DNA of 64,000 bases from JAIESQ01 sp964495375 (lineage in GTDB: Bacteria > Planctomycetota > Planctomycetia > Pirellulales > JAEUIK01). Numbering within the stretch: the first letter of the stretch is position 1; each line of letters opens with the position of its first letter. The position numbers were made by a program, and so were the translations under genes. The notes under the pieces are model-generated. The model was not told the DNA's origin, made no database searches, and saw only the letters and a list, made by a program, of their open reading frames with translations. Positions 1-11,100 of this stretch are shown here, piece by piece. The stretch covers positions 1 through 64,000 of the forward strand of contig CAZBWM010000024.1 in assembly GCA_964495375.1 (NCBI GenBank). Reading direction: 5' to 3'.

Positions 1-311
1 ACGATGCGCTCGACCCCCAACTCGCGGGCCAGATCGAGCCGGCGCTTGGCGGCGTCGAGGGCCGCGGCGAACTTGGTTTCGTCGGCCGTACACCAGTCGC
101 GCAGCGAGATCATGCTGGGACGGGCGAGCCCGGCGTCGTCGAGTGCCTTGCGCACCTCGGGTACCTTATGCCCTTCGGCGAGATAGTCTTCGACGTCGTT
201 GATCCAGAGCTCGATCGCCGTGTAGCCCGCCTCGTGCGCGATGCGGATCTTGTCCATCAGGCTGACAGGCTGGATCGTGCTGGTGTTCAGGCAGTAGATG
301 AATTCGGGCAT
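1..311 (-). CDS. Sugar phosphate isomerase/epimerase-like protein, N-terminal part
   Basis: The gene runs off the left edge of the window, so only the first ~103 residues are visible, starting MPEFIYCLNTSTIQ at the ATG at 309-311. The opening beta strand, then KIRIAHEAGYTAIELWIND, a short helix and SMISLRDW, match the first alpha/beta units of xylose-isomerase-like TIM barrels (AP endonuclease 2 family). Members isomerise or epimerise sugars or inositols; the substrate cannot be told from this part. The metal-binding residues lie in the missing C-terminal half. Family assignment is fairly secure, function open. Confidence 0.7.
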   Translation of the reverse strand, partial: MPEFIYCLNTSTIQPVSLMDKIRIAHEAGYTAIELWINDVEDYLAEGHKVPEVRKALDDAGLARPSMISLRDWCTADETKFAAALDAAKRRLDLARELGVERI

Positions 312-452
312 GGCGGTTTCGCGGAGTGGTCGGGCCGGGGGATGTGGCGGCCGCGCAGCCGTTTGGTGGGCTGCTGGCCGTGCCCTCTTATCTTCGAGCG
401 GCGGCGGCCCGTTGGCAAGTCAGCCGCCGGGGGGGAGCCAGCAGTTGCCGTA

Positions 453-1694
453 TTAAGAGCGCGAGAAATTGCCACGTGGATCGGACCACAGGACGCACGA
501 GCGGGCCAGAATCTTTGCCCCAATTGCCAAGGCTCGCTCGTCGAGATCGAACGTGGGAGTGTGCAGGGCCGAATTGCCAGCGGTTTCTGACGCGCAGCCC
601 AGGCGAAACATATTGCCCGGCACCAGATCGAGATACGCGGCGAAGTCCTCGCTCCCCATGCTCGGTCGGGCCATTTCGACGACGCGCTGCGGGCCGAGCA
701 CTTCGATGGCGGCCGCGCGGGCGATATCCGTAAGCGCGGGATCGTTCACGACCGATTCGATTCCGCCGGTGCGCTCGACCGTGATCTCGGTGCGCGTGGC
801 GGCCGCGACCCCGGCCGCGACGCGGCGAATCTGCTCGAGTGCTTGCTCGCGTACCTTGCGATCGAGCGTGCGCAGCGTGCCGCGCACCAGTGCGCGATCG
901 GGGATGACGTTCGCGGCATCGCCCGCGAGGAACTGACCGAACGACAACACCACGGCATCCTGGCTGTCGACTGCGCGCGGAATGGCCTGATAGAGATTCG
1001 CGATCAGCATCACTCCGGCGGCAATCGGATCGCGCGTCTGGTGGGGTCGCGCGGCATGTCCCCCTTGGCCCGCGATCGTGATATTCAGCGAATCGCAGTG
1101 GGCCGTGAACGCGCCGACGCGCATGCCCACGGTGCCGACAGCGCGGCCGGGGTCCATGTGGATCGAGAAGATGCCGGCGACCTCGTCGACGAAGCCCGCA
1201 GCGATCATCTCGCGAGCGCCGTTCAGCGTTTCTTCGGCCGGCTGAAAGATCGCGCGCCAGGGGACGGGCCAGGGGAAAGCACCTTGCTGACCCAGCGCGT
1301 GCAGCGCCAACACGGCGCCGAGCACCGTGGCCGAGTGACCGTCGTGACCGCAGGCGTGCATTCGGCCCGAGCGCTGGCTGCCGTACGCTCGTTCGGCGAC
1401 TTCTTGAATGGGCAGGGCGTCGATGTCTGCCCGCATCGCGACACGTTTGGCTTGCGTGGCAGACGTCGCGAGCGGCGCGTCGACGACAAGGCCGCGATTG
1501 TCGGGGCCCAGTCGCGGCTGGATGCCGGCGGCGCGCAGTTGCTCGGCGAGGTGGCGCGTCGTTTCGACTTCAGAGCCACTCAGCTCGGGGTGCGCGTGCA
1601 GGTGGCGGCGCACCTCGACAAGACGCGGAACCAGCTCGTCGATGGCCGCGTCGAGCGCGGCTTGCCAGGGCGCAGTGGTGGTGGCGGGGTTCAT
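453..1694 (-). CDS. M20 family amidohydrolase (hippurate / N-acyl amino acid hydrolase type)
   Basis: Cytoplasmic zinc hydrolase expected to remove an acyl group from an N-acyl amino acid or similar amide. The 413-residue product, from the ATG at 1694, has the usual family length. Visible motifs are HLHAHPELSG near residue 35, MRADIDALPI near 90, the metal-binding ACGHDGHSATV near 115-120, FQPAEE near 150, the dimerisation-domain GQGGHAARPH, and GSEDFAAYL near the C-terminus. A TTG four codons upstream is possible, but ATG fits better. It lies 30 bases downstream of a small membrane protein gene on the same strand. The exact substrate cannot be inferred. Confidence 0.9.
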   Translation of the reverse strand: MNPATTTAPWQAALDAAIDELVPRLVEVRRHLHAHPELSGSEVETTRHLAEQLRAAGIQPRLGPDNRGLVVDAPLATSATQAKRVAMRADIDALPIQEVAERAYGSQRSGRMHACGHDGHSATVLGAVLALHALGQQGAFPWPVPWRAIFQPAEETLNGAREMIAAGFVDEVAGIFSIHMDPGRAVGTVGMRVGAFTAHCDSLNITIAGQGGHAARPHQTRDPIAAGVMLIANLYQAIPRAVDSQDAVVLSFGQFLAGDAANVIPDRALVRGTLRTLDRKVREQALEQIRRVAAGVAAATRTEITVERTGGIESVVNDPALTDIARAAAIEVLGPQRVVEMARPSMGSEDFAAYLDLVPGNMFRLGCASETAGNSALHTPTFDLDERALAIGAKILARSCVLWSDPRGNFSRS

Positions 1695-1724
1695 TGTCGG
1701 ACCCAAGTGAGGTTGCGCCGGTTT

Positions 1725-2024
1725 CTATCTCAAACGACCGCGATCATCCAAGCGATCGAGTTTTCCAGCGTCGATGGAACCCATTGCTTCATCGGCTTCG
1801 ACTTCGTCGCGCACGCTGTTCATGAGCCAGCGGCCCCAGACGACGTAGTGTAGCGCCGCCACGCCGAACAGGATGGCGATGGCCGCCATCACATTGAAGA
1901 AAAAACCGATCGTCAGCACGATCAGGATCGCGCCGACGACCAGCGCGAGAATCGCCGCCAGAATGATCGGGATGGCCGAACCCTTCGGTGGGGCAGGGGG
2001 CTCAGGCCGTGGCGGGCGATCCAT
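1725..2024 (-). CDS. Small proline-rich N-terminus / two-helix membrane protein
   Basis: A 99-residue protein starting MDRPPRPEPPAPP. The ATG at 2024 follows a good AGGAG ten bases upstream, so it is preferred over longer in-frame starts. A short Pro-rich cytoplasmic tail is followed by two closely spaced hydrophobic segments (IPIILAAILALVVGAILIV, then FFFNVMAAIAILFGVAALHY) and an acidic C-terminal tail. I do not recognise a family. It precedes the amidohydrolase by 30 bases and may be co-transcribed with it. Confidence 0.65.
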   Translation of the reverse strand: MDRPPRPEPPAPPKGSAIPIILAAILALVVGAILIVLTIGFFFNVMAAIAILFGVAALHYVVWGRWLMNSVRDEVEADEAMGSIDAGKLDRLDDRGRLR

Positions 2025-2211
2025 ATTACGTGGCTCCTGACGCCTTGGTGGTCGGCGCCTGTCGAGCGAACCACGGGGCAACGAGATCGGGGGCGAACGA
2101 TCGCCGGCCGAACTGGCTCGCTCAGGAGATTATAGCGAAGCGTCGGAGGCAGGGAGTAATGCCCGCCCCTGAGGAACACGGCCAAGGTGGCCGTGCCACG
2201 GAGGCTTTCCG

Positions 2212-3075
2212 CTACTCAACGAACTCCGGCACGACGAGCTGTGGAATTACGCCAGCTTCATAACCGCGGCGCAGGAGCGTGGCCACGGCTTCACGGCCGC
2301 GGGGGCCGAAGTCGAGCGTCCAATCGTTGACGTACATGCCGACGAATTTGTCGGCCTGGCCGCGGTCCAGGTCGCGGCCGTATTGCAGCGCGTGATCGAG
2401 CGCCTCGCCCCGATGGTTGAGCCCGTATTGAATGCTCGCCTTGAGCAAGCGATTAAGCTCGCGGTTGGTTTCGATGCCCAAGTCCTTGCGCAGGGCGTTG
2501 GCCCCCAGCGGCAAAGGCAGGCCGGTTTGTTCGTGCCACCAGACGCCGGTGTCTACGACAAGCTTCAGCCCGCGCGACGCATAGGTGAGCTGCCCTTCGT
2601 GTATGATGAGCCCGGCATCGATCTTGCGCCCGCCGACTTCGCCCCGCTCGACGACGTCGAGAATTTCATCGAAGGGGACGACGACGTAATCGAATTCGCC
2701 CCCCAGGCAAAGCCGGAGCGCGAGGAAGGCGGTGGTCAGCGTACCCGGTACGGCGATGGTGCCGGTGCGGAGGTCATCGAGCGACAAGGACTGACGAGCG
2801 ACGACCATGGGGCCGTACTTGTCCCCCATGCTAGCGCCGCACGGGCAGAGGATGTACTTGTCGCTCAAGTAAGCGTACGCGTGCAGGCTGATGGCCGTGA
2901 GCTCGAGGTCCGCTTCGAAGGCGCGGCGATTGAGCGTTTCGATATCGACCAGCTCGTGGCGGAACTCAAACTCGCCGGTGTTGAGCTTGTCGTTCGCCAA
3001 GGCGTGGAACATGAAGGCATCGTCGGGATCGGGGCTGTGCCCCACACGGATCAAACGCTTCGTGGCCACGCTCAC
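2212..3075 (-). CDS. mqnD: 1,4-dihydroxy-6-naphthoate synthase
   Basis: MqnD converts cyclic dehypoxanthine futalosine to 1,4-dihydroxy-6-naphthoate in the futalosine route to menaquinone. Visible hallmarks are RVGHSPDPDDAFMFHAL near the N-terminus, the substrate-pocket stretch TAISLHAYAYLSDKY, GTIAVPGTLTTAFL, and GLIIHEGQLTY. The GTG at 3075, eight bases after GGAG, gives 287 residues, matching the family. The frame is open for another 50 codons upstream, but that extension (rich in R and P) does not belong to the fold. Menaquinone would be the electron acceptor of the complex I encoded at the other end of the window. Confidence 0.92.
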   Translation of the reverse strand: MSVATKRLIRVGHSPDPDDAFMFHALANDKLNTGEFEFRHELVDIETLNRRAFEADLELTAISLHAYAYLSDKYILCPCGASMGDKYGPMVVARQSLSLDDLRTGTIAVPGTLTTAFLALRLCLGGEFDYVVVPFDEILDVVERGEVGGRKIDAGLIIHEGQLTYASRGLKLVVDTGVWWHEQTGLPLPLGANALRKDLGIETNRELNRLLKASIQYGLNHRGEALDHALQYGRDLDRGQADKFVGMYVNDWTLDFGPRGREAVATLLRRGYEAGVIPQLVVPEFVE

Positions 3076-3303
3076 AGGATGCACTCCGTTGAATTGGATA
3101 GGTAATGCTCCGCCCTCGGTCGCAGGTCGGTAGCGATCGCGAAGCGACAAAAAACGAAGGATCGTCGCGCCTAATGGATGCGGCCGACGATTCAAAATTC
3201 GACAATGGATCACTGGCCCCCGCATGCAGTGCTTGCGTGCGAGGCGGTCAGGCGACCAATGCCACTTAAAAGCGCTCCTGCGACGCGAGCCGCCGGAAGA
3301 GGC

Positions 3304-3516
3304 TCAGTCCTGCTTGTTCACGTTGACGGCACGCGGGCCTTTGCCATCGCGCCCTGCTTCAACGTCGAACGTGACCGAGTCACCCATACCGATCTCTTCG
3401 ATCTGTAACCCGACGAGCGAGGAGTGATGGAAAAACACATCCGCGCCGCCGTCGTCTGGTCGAATGAAACCGAAGCCCTTCTCCGAAACGATCTTCTTCA
3501 CTTTGCCCGCTGGCAT
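3304..3516 (-). CDS. csp: Cold-shock domain protein
   Basis: A 70-residue single-stranded nucleic-acid binding protein of the CspA family. RNP1 (KGFGFIRP, residues 13-20) and RNP2 (DVFFHHS, 26-32) are intact, followed by the usual GMGDSVTFDVEAGRDGKGPRAVNV end. The ATG follows GAGGG with a short spacer. It stands alone, with 439 bases of non-coding DNA upstream. It may be an RNA chaperone or cold-shock factor; paralogues are common and not always cold-induced. Confidence 0.95.
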   Translation of the reverse strand: MPAGKVKKIVSEKGFGFIRPDDGGADVFFHHSSLVGLQIEEIGMGDSVTFDVEAGRDGKGPRAVNVNKQD

Positions 3517-3955
3517 ACTCTAAACCCTCACCATCCACTACGTGCTTCCCGCAGTCGCTGCGGAACTTGCCCCGTAGTGTGGCGCATCGCTGGCATGGTA
3601 GCAAGTAGCGGCCCGGGGGAAATCGCCGGTTCGTCAGGCCGGCTGGATCGACCCGCCCGGCGACGTGTTAGCCCTACGGGGTCTGCCCTGCGATCGCCCC
3701 TAAGTTGAACCGCAGGGAACGCACCCTGCGCAACGGAAAGGCGCAAAGAAAACAACGGCCCGATTGGGCCAGCGCCATGCCCACTTCTACGGACGCCGCA
3801 CGGGGAGCCCCGCGAGAATTGTTCGCGGCGCGACCCATGGTCGCAATGCGTGCTGCGCGACGGGCATGCGCGGACACGTGGAGCGGAGGCAGAGGCCCCC
3901 GGGGCCGCGTGCGGCGCTGCTGACCGGGCAGGCGCCTAGCCCCCCCGCTACTCGA
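3517..3955. other. Non-coding stretch between cold-shock gene and csrA
   Basis: No convincing gene in 439 bases. It should hold the cold-shock gene promoter and 5' leader (minus strand) and the 3' end of the csrA transcript. I see no clear -35/-10 pair and no stem followed by a T run. Confidence 0.5.
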
Positions 3956-4216
3956 CTAGCTTTGTGGACCGCCGGCAGGGCGATTGCCAGTGCGAGGTTG
4001 CGGTTTGCCGACGCTGCGCACTTCGTCCGGATCGAGCCGGCTGGCCCGCAAGTTTTCGCGCTGGATGGCCTCGTAGACTTCCTGTCGATGGACAGGGACT
4101 TCGGTGGGGGCATTGATCCCGAGCCGAACTTTGTCGCCTCGAATATCCACGACGGTGATCACGATGTTGTCACCGATCATGATGCTTTCGTCACGTTGTC
4201 GCGAAAGGACCAGCAT
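3956..4216 (-). CDS. csrA: Carbon storage regulator CsrA
   Basis: An 86-residue RNA-binding post-transcriptional regulator that recognises GGA-containing hairpins. MLVLSRQRDESIMIGDNI, VVDIRGDKVRLGINAP and VPVHRQEVYEAIQREN give the whole beta-strand core. The C-terminus is extended by a basic/Pro tail (SVGKPQPRTGNRPAGG), as in many CsrA proteins of flagellated, FliW-containing bacteria. The ATG at 4216 is preceded by AGGAG eight bases upstream; the longer in-frame start is not needed. It lies 94 bases downstream of fliW, its protein antagonist, and both follow the pseudopilin cluster. Confidence 0.97.
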   Translation of the reverse strand: MLVLSRQRDESIMIGDNIVITVVDIRGDKVRLGINAPTEVPVHRQEVYEAIQRENLRASRLDPDEVRSVGKPQPRTGNRPAGGPQS

Positions 4217-4310
4217 CGCCGGCTCCTGGTTGGGCGTGAGGCTCGTTGGCACGTGCTGCGCGATCCGCCGCGCGGCGTGGTTCCGCGGCGCGTCGGCGCC
4301 GCGAACGGGG

Positions 4311-4769
4311 CTAGGCCGTTTTTCGCAATCTCACCGGGTCACTCTGTCTCGTCGAATCACCGTGCAAGGGATACTGCAACGGCTGGTCGCCGCTGTGGAT
4401 CACCTGCCGTCCTTGTCGCGCGCTCAGGTTGATGACCAGCGGGGCCTTCAGGTTGAGCGTGATCCCCTGCTCGTTCTTGCCGACGATCACCAGCACTTGC
4501 GCGGCGCGGATGTCATCGAGCCCCAAGGGCGCGAGCTCCGAGCGAGCCAGGCGAAGTTGATACTCGGGCACGAACCGCCGGGGACTGACGACGGCCAGCG
4601 CCATGTCGGCGCGCGTCGTGCTTTGCAGCCAACCGAGCGCGTCGTTCTGCGCGTCGGCCAGCAGCACCCATTGACGGCATTCGGCCAGGCCCAACAGGCC
4701 TTCGGCAAACCAGATCAGGTCGTCGACTTCGACGTCGACCGATCCGAAGCGTGATGTTGGCAATAGCAT
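4311..4769 (-). CDS. fliW: Flagellar assembly factor FliW
   Basis: FliW binds CsrA and relieves CsrA repression of flagellin translation in bacteria with the FliW-CsrA-flagellin switch. The 152-residue product has the characteristic VEVDDLIWFAEGLLGLAECRQWVLL, then FVPEYQLRLA, VLVIVGKNEQGITLNLKAPL and NLSARQGRQVI. The ATG at 4769 is chosen for its match to the family N-terminus (MLPTSRFGSVDV); the purine-rich stretch upstream is only a fair ribosome site. No flagellin gene is seen here, so the target may lie elsewhere or may be the adjacent pilus genes (inference). Confidence 0.93.
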   Translation of the reverse strand: MLLPTSRFGSVDVEVDDLIWFAEGLLGLAECRQWVLLADAQNDALGWLQSTTRADMALAVVSPRRFVPEYQLRLARSELAPLGLDDIRAAQVLVIVGKNEQGITLNLKAPLVINLSARQGRQVIHSGDQPLQYPLHGDSTRQSDPVRLRKTA

Positions 4770-4982
4770 TGTGGTAGCCCACCTTCCGTGGATCCGGCTT
4801 GGCCACAGGGGCAACAAGGAACCTTATCCGGCAACCATGCCGGAGTGACGACACCAACAACATCGGCGCGCATCGCGGGTGGAGAATAGGAAAAACCGCG
4901 AGTCTGCGGATGCTTCGTAGTTTGTGCGGGCCGCGCGGACTGTGCGGGGCGTGGCGTGTCAGGCTGACGTAGCGCCGAAACC

Positions 4983-5074
4983 GCTAGCGCGCGGGTTAAA
5001 ACCCGCGGCTAACAACTGGCAGCGCTCGGGCGCCAAGCGCGCGGTTAGCCGCGGAGCTTGATCCGCGCGCTAGC
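4983..5074. repeat. Paired REP-like palindromes, inverted
   Basis: Two 31-base units at 4983-5013 and 5044-5074 are inverted copies of each other at their outer bases (GCTAGCGCGCGG and CCGCGGCTAAC). Each is itself a hairpin (GCGGGTTAAAACCCGC in one; CGCGGA/TCCGCG in the other). The inner bases differ between the copies while pairing within each is kept, as in paired REP elements. The pair fills most of the 332-base gap (4770-5101) between the GspK-like gene and fliW. I see nothing else in that gap. Confidence 0.85.
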
Positions 5075-5101
5075 TCGCGCGACGTATCGCGTCCTTGCCC
5101 G

Positions 5102-8100
5102 CTACTCGATAAACCGCCGCAGCAGGATCGCCTTCTCGGTGTTGTGGGCTTCGCCGCGCTGGAAGCCGACCGGGATCGAGCGATCGACAATGAAGAACGC
5201 CCGATGGCGGCGCACTTCGCCGGTGTCGATTGCCGCCTCGCGGCCAAGGCGATATCCGTCGGGGTGTCCCTCGTCGATCGGCACCTGATCGCATTCGAAA
5301 AAGCCGAGCGTAACCCACACGGCGTAGACGTTCGAGCGGGTGGTCGTCAGGCCGCCGAGTTTGTGCAGCGACTTGAGGTAGGTCGACGCGTTGCCGACGG
5401 GGTCGGCGAACGGGGGACCGGTGACTTCGTTCGTCTGGAACGTCGTCGGGTTGACGCTCACCGAGTTGGAGAACAGCGGTGTCATGGCGGTGAACTGATC
5501 CAAGCGCATGAGTGTGGCGTCGATTTCGTTGCGCGGAATCGGAATCGGCGAGCCCGCGGTCGGCTTGAACAATCCGCCATTGAACAATCGCATGTTGGCG
5601 GTCGGCACCAAGTACACGCCGGCATACGACCGGAACGGGGCGGCGAAGTACGTCGGCAGCAGTCCGCCGAAAATGTCTCTGGGGGGATCGACCAGCAGGT
5701 TGGGCACCGGATCGGCCTTCGCAAGGAAGGCCGGAATACTGGTCAAATCCGGAGTGCTGCCGCGGCGGCTCAACATGACCTTTACCCACTGGACGTAGGT
5801 TTGCTGGGCCGGCGTGAGCGAACCGAAGGGGGTATCGCTGGTGCCGTTGACTAAGCCAGCCCAGACACCGGCGTTCGCAATGGTGTTGATATTCACCTTG
5901 CCAGGCTCGCGGAACCGGGGGACGCGATTGAACGGCGGATAAAGCCGGCGGGCCATGTTCTCCGGAGGCAGTGACGGCGGTGATGGATCGACGCCGAAGG
6001 CCGTGGCCGCCAGCGGCGTTGGATTGAGCACGGTGTCGGTCCCCGCGAAGCGGCTGGGAACCTGAAAGAAATCGAAGAAGCGAAACAGATTGGGCAATGA
6101 GTAGGCCGGCGGCTGAATGCCGCCGAGTCCTGACGGAACGACCTGCGACATGAAGAAGGGACCAAGTATCCCGTAGGGTACGACGCGGAACGGGTCGTCG
6201 TTGGGGATCGGGTCGTTGTTGGGAGGGATGCTCACAGGGATGAGGTACGGATTCTTGAGGAACTTCGTCACGTTAGTCGTCGACACAATCGGATCGCGAC
6301 AGCCGAACCCGTGGAGCAGCTCGAACGGATGCAAGGCAGTGACCAGCATCAGCTCGTATTGATTGGCGAACGGCCGGTTGAACCAGGGCAACGCCGGGAA
6401 AGGTACTTGCGGATCTCCCTGGTAGAGCTTGACGCCCGAGCCTAGCGCAGTGGCGGCAGCCGTGTCGTAGCCATTGCCGCCGGCCAGGGGCGCGCCGAAG
6501 ACGCGGTTCAAGTAGCCGAGCGATTCCTTATCGAGCTTGGTCGGCGCGTTGGCCGCGGGCTCCTGCCCGGCCTGCGAGGGATCGCCCGGCTCGGAGAATC
6601 GGTTCGACCAGATATTCGGCCGACCTTGATCCATGAAACCGCGCTCTCGCGTGGAGAAGCGGAACGCCTGGTTGCCGGCCGGCGTGCTGTTGACACCTGG
6701 CTCGAGCTGGCCTCCAGGGGGGGCCGTTTGCGGAGGCTGGCTGTTGTAAACCGTCAGGTCGACGTAGGTCATATCGACGGTGATGTAGGGATTGACGGGC
6801 CGGTTCGCGCTAAACCTGGGATGCCCGGGGTCATCGGGGTTCCAGGCCAAAAGCGGGTTGGCCAGACGCTGCAAAAAGACAGTGAACTTGCGGGGGACGG
6901 TGCCGTTCTTGGTGCTCTTGCCTGCCGGCTGCAGCAAGATCTGATTGGTGTCGTCCCAAGGGATGTCGACGTTTAGTGTTTCGGCATCGTCTTCGGTCGT
7001 GTAGTTGTCGCCGGCCGAGTTCTTGTAGGGCTCGGACAAACTCAAGCGCCGCGGTCCGTTGCTGGTGTAGTTGACCACCACGGCCGTGGGGCCCTCGGGG
7101 CGCCCCAGCGTGTTCTGGATCTGCGCGCCGTTGCCGTCGACTGCCACGGGGTACTGCCCGGCACCAACGTTCGGCGTCATGTCGAGGGTGATCTTGCTGC
7201 CGGCGCCACCTGATTGTCCACGAATCGTGGTGGCGCTGGTCGAGACGTTACCGGCGGTCAGGTCAGTGCCGCCGACGACTGCGTAGCTGCCCGGGGCGAT
7301 ATAGACGTTCGCCGGCGCCCCCTGACGAAAGAAGGGCTCTTCGGTCGCGGGGGAAATGTTGCTGATGTTGGTGGCGCCCGTCGTGAAATAGATCGTGCGA
7401 TCGATTTTCGTGGGGTTCGGCGCCTGAGAGCGGGGATTGTCGGGAGTTTCGTCGACGTCGCGCTCGTCGTTGATGACCGCCATGCGCCAGACGGGGTCGC
7501 CGTTGGGGGCCGTGCGGTTGAGATGGAACATATAGCGCCCGCTCTGCAATTCGTAAAACTCCGCGGGGGGTTGCGAGCCGGTCCCCCACAGCGTGGCCTG
7601 GGCCGAAGCCTGGCTGTAGGCCGGCGCGTTCCAGGGGACGTACAACTCGATGAACAGTCCACCTTGGGGACGAGCGACCTGGTCGAAGGTTGTGTCCGGG
7701 GGGCGCGCGCTCGATGGCTGATAAACGGAGTTTCGCGCACCGGTATCCGTCTGGGTGTCGGCCGTGCGACGATCGTGCCAGGCGATCGACTCGGTCATCA
7801 GCAGCTCGGGGCGCTCGCAACCCCAGACGACGCCGCGATAGACGTTGGGGCCCGAGGTCGGTCCTTCGACCGTGGCCGGGTTGTCATCGACGTTCCAGGT
7901 CGTTTGGCCGCTGCTACTGTCATCCTTGAACGGATTGGCATCGAACTCAAACGGGGTCATGATCGAGTCGCTGTCGCGGGCGTCGACAATGTTGACCGCC
8001 CACTGCGCGAAGCGCCGGTAAACGTCGACCGCCGCCCAAGGATCGGCCGGGTCGGCCAGGTTGTGGATCGTCTTGATCGTTTCGACCAGTTTCGCATCGA

Positions 8101-11100
8101 TCAGGCTGCACATCAGCACGTAGATGTGACGCGCATAGAGTTGCCGCGCGAGCAGATCGTTCGTCTCGGCGTTCATCAAGTTCGGTAGCGAGGCCCCGGG
8201 CGAGGCGGCTTTGGTCGGCACCAGCATGTTAAAGGTGCCGTCGTTGTTATGGTCCATCCGCACGCCAGCCGGCAGCGTCACGGGATTGACAAACAGGTCG
8301 TCGTCCCAAAGATATTCGCCGGGGCGCCCCTTACGATCGGGGCCGACGACTTCGCTCGTCAGTTGGCCGCCAGGACTCTGGGAGAGCGGTTCGTCGACGA
8401 TGCCGAAGCCGGGATTGTTGGGCAACGTGTCGTCGCGGCCGTTACCAAAGGGGCGATTGACGTCCATCTTCGAGCCGGACAACACTTCCCACGGCAACAA
8501 TCGCTGCATGGCGAAGTTCGCCTTGGCGATATCCGCGGCCGAAGTCGAACTAATGAACGCCGGCCCGCCGAACGAAGAGCGTAAGCGAGCGAAGATCAGG
8601 TCGCCGACGTTCAGATTCGCGGGGAGCTGGCCCGTGGCCGCGATCTCGCCGCCGAGCTCCATCGTGGGGAGCAGCGACGGCACGTTGACGTCCCAGCTTT
8701 CGGTGGTCACAAAGCGGCGATTGATGGCCGCTTGTACAAGGTTCGGGGGCTGACCCGGCGCTGCGCCCGTTTCGAACGCGCTATTGGCCAGATCCAACAG
8801 CCGGCGCGGCATGCTGGCCGCGTCGATATCGTTGTAGCGCAGCAGCCGTTCCCATTCGGCCGGCGTGAACGGGCTGTCGATGCCGGCCACTTGCGTAGTG
8901 CCACCGACCGAGCGACCGCGCTTAGCGCGGCGTGTGAGATCGATATCGTAGGGGCTCGAGAGCTTCTCCGAGATTGAGCTCGCGATATTCCCCTCTCCCA
9001 TATTGCGATAGATCGCCTGGCCGTGCGTGTCGTAGGCGACCGAGCCATCGCCGTTGAGATCGGGGGGCGTCGAGTAGCTCGTCGCCGGTTTGGTGTCGGG
9101 GACCGGCACCGACGTCGGGAAGGGCTGCGTCTCCCAGAAACTGTAAGGCAAATCGAACTGCCGCCAGCGGGCTTGCCAGCCTACGCGAGGATCGAAGGGG
9201 ATCGACGAAGACAACGTGCCGCCCGGCATCGGGAACGGCAGCAGCGAGGCGTTGGCCGCCCAGAGCTGGGTCTCACCATAGCGACCATCCACGCGCACCG
9301 ATTGCGACCCTGCCGACGGCCAGTCGATGGCGTTCGTCGGCCAGCCTTGCAACAGCCGTTGGTACTCGGCCGGGTTAGCGACAAACAACGGACGCAAGTT
9401 GATCTCGGCCGGACCGTAGCCCGAACCCTCGGGCAGAATGACGGACGTCGGCGGCGTTCCCCCCGAGCCGGCCGGCGGGAACCGGTAACCGAAATCGGCG
9501 CTCGCGCTGGAGTTGGGGAGCGGTAACGGCCAGTTCATCAGGGCCTGAGAAATGATCGCCGGGTCGGACGATGCGCCCGACGCCACGGTGTAGTCGCGGA
9601 TCATTTCTTGCGACTGCGCGAGGTTGCCGTGCGCGTTGAGGTTCAGCTTGCCATCCTGGTCGAGGCACAAGATCGCCACCAAGGGCTTGATCATCCGCCC
9701 GTCGGGGCCCGCCCGCGGCGGCAAGCCGATATCGACCCAGATGCTGTCGGGGATGCCATCGCCGTCGTTGTCGACGTCCCAGTAGAAAGTGTCGGGGATA
9801 CCGTCGCCGTTGATGTCGTCGGGTACGCCGTCGCTGTTGAGATCGAAGGCGCGGCCGCCGAGCACGGGGTCAAAGCCCATGCTGCTCGAATTGCTGCCGG
9901 TGAAGTCGGGATGATCGGCGCCGGGGAAGCCTCCCACGGGACGCATCATCGCGCGGCGCAAGATGCGCTGGGCGGGCACGCCTTGCGTGTTCCAAAGTTG
10001 CGCGAACGTCGTGTTGGTCGGCGCGGGGCTGGTCGGTGGATACGACACTGCGCCGCTGCTGGCGGCCGCGATCCTCTGCATCCAGTAGTGGATCAGCTCG
10101 GGGCGGTGCAGCGAGGGGATCGCGACCGGGGCATCGACCGGCGCGACATTCGGAGCGCTGCCGAGCGGCACCCGCTCGAACCCCAGCAGCATGTCCTGCA
10201 TGTCGGCCGCGTCGTATTCTTCGTCGGCGCCGCCGGGCCCCGCGGGATCCAGATAGAGAGCACTGGGATTGAAGAACTTGGCGTTGGGCAAGAGCGCATA
10301 CTCGCCGAAGCTGAGCGGATCGATGGCGCCCAAGAACGGAAAGGTCGAGTCGGTCGCCTGCGGAGTCGACAAAGGAGTCGCAGCGCGCGTCAGCACGCCT
10401 TGCATGTTCGAGCCTGTGTCGAATCCGAAGCCGGTGCCGTTGAACGGCCGCCCATTGACGAGAATGCGATCGCCTTGGGCCAACTGCGTGGCGGCCACCG
10501 TGGCGTCGATGTCCTCGGCCAGCACGGTCATCACGAGCATGTTGGGCTGCGAATCGAAGCTGACAACGCGGAAGCTGTTCCCCTTCAATTGGCCGGTGGT
10601 GAAGGTCAACACGCGCCCCGACATGGCGCCGATCACGGCCGCGACCGCTGGCGGATTGTCGAAACGGACGTAGAACCGCAGCAACTGCCCGTACTGAGAC
10701 CAGGGCGCTGGTGGCAAGCCGTTGGAGCTATCCGGAGTTGGAGTCACGGTCCCCAGCAGGCCGTCGTTGCCGTAGATGTCTTCGAACAGGCCGTGAGGGC
10801 GAAGCGGCGAATTCGGGTCGTTGGTGCCGACGAGGATTTGCGACACCGCCCGATCGATCATCGCTTTGGGGAAGTCGATGTTGCGCTCGACGCGCGCGGC
10901 GACAACCGACGACTGCTTATGCGAGTGGGCCACGATCACGAAGGTGACCGTCACCAGCGCGAAGAGCGCCAACAGCGCCATCACGAACAACAGGATGATG
11001 CCGTGGCGCGATCGGGCTAGCGGCGCGCGGCGCGCGTTGCCTCGGTGCTTGCGAGCACGGGGTTGGTCGGCATCACGGGCCGACGTGCGATGATCGTGAT

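Noticed and set aside
3075..3225. N-terminal extension of mqnD
   Set aside because: Composition unlike the MqnD fold; GTG at 3075 with GGAG fits family length.
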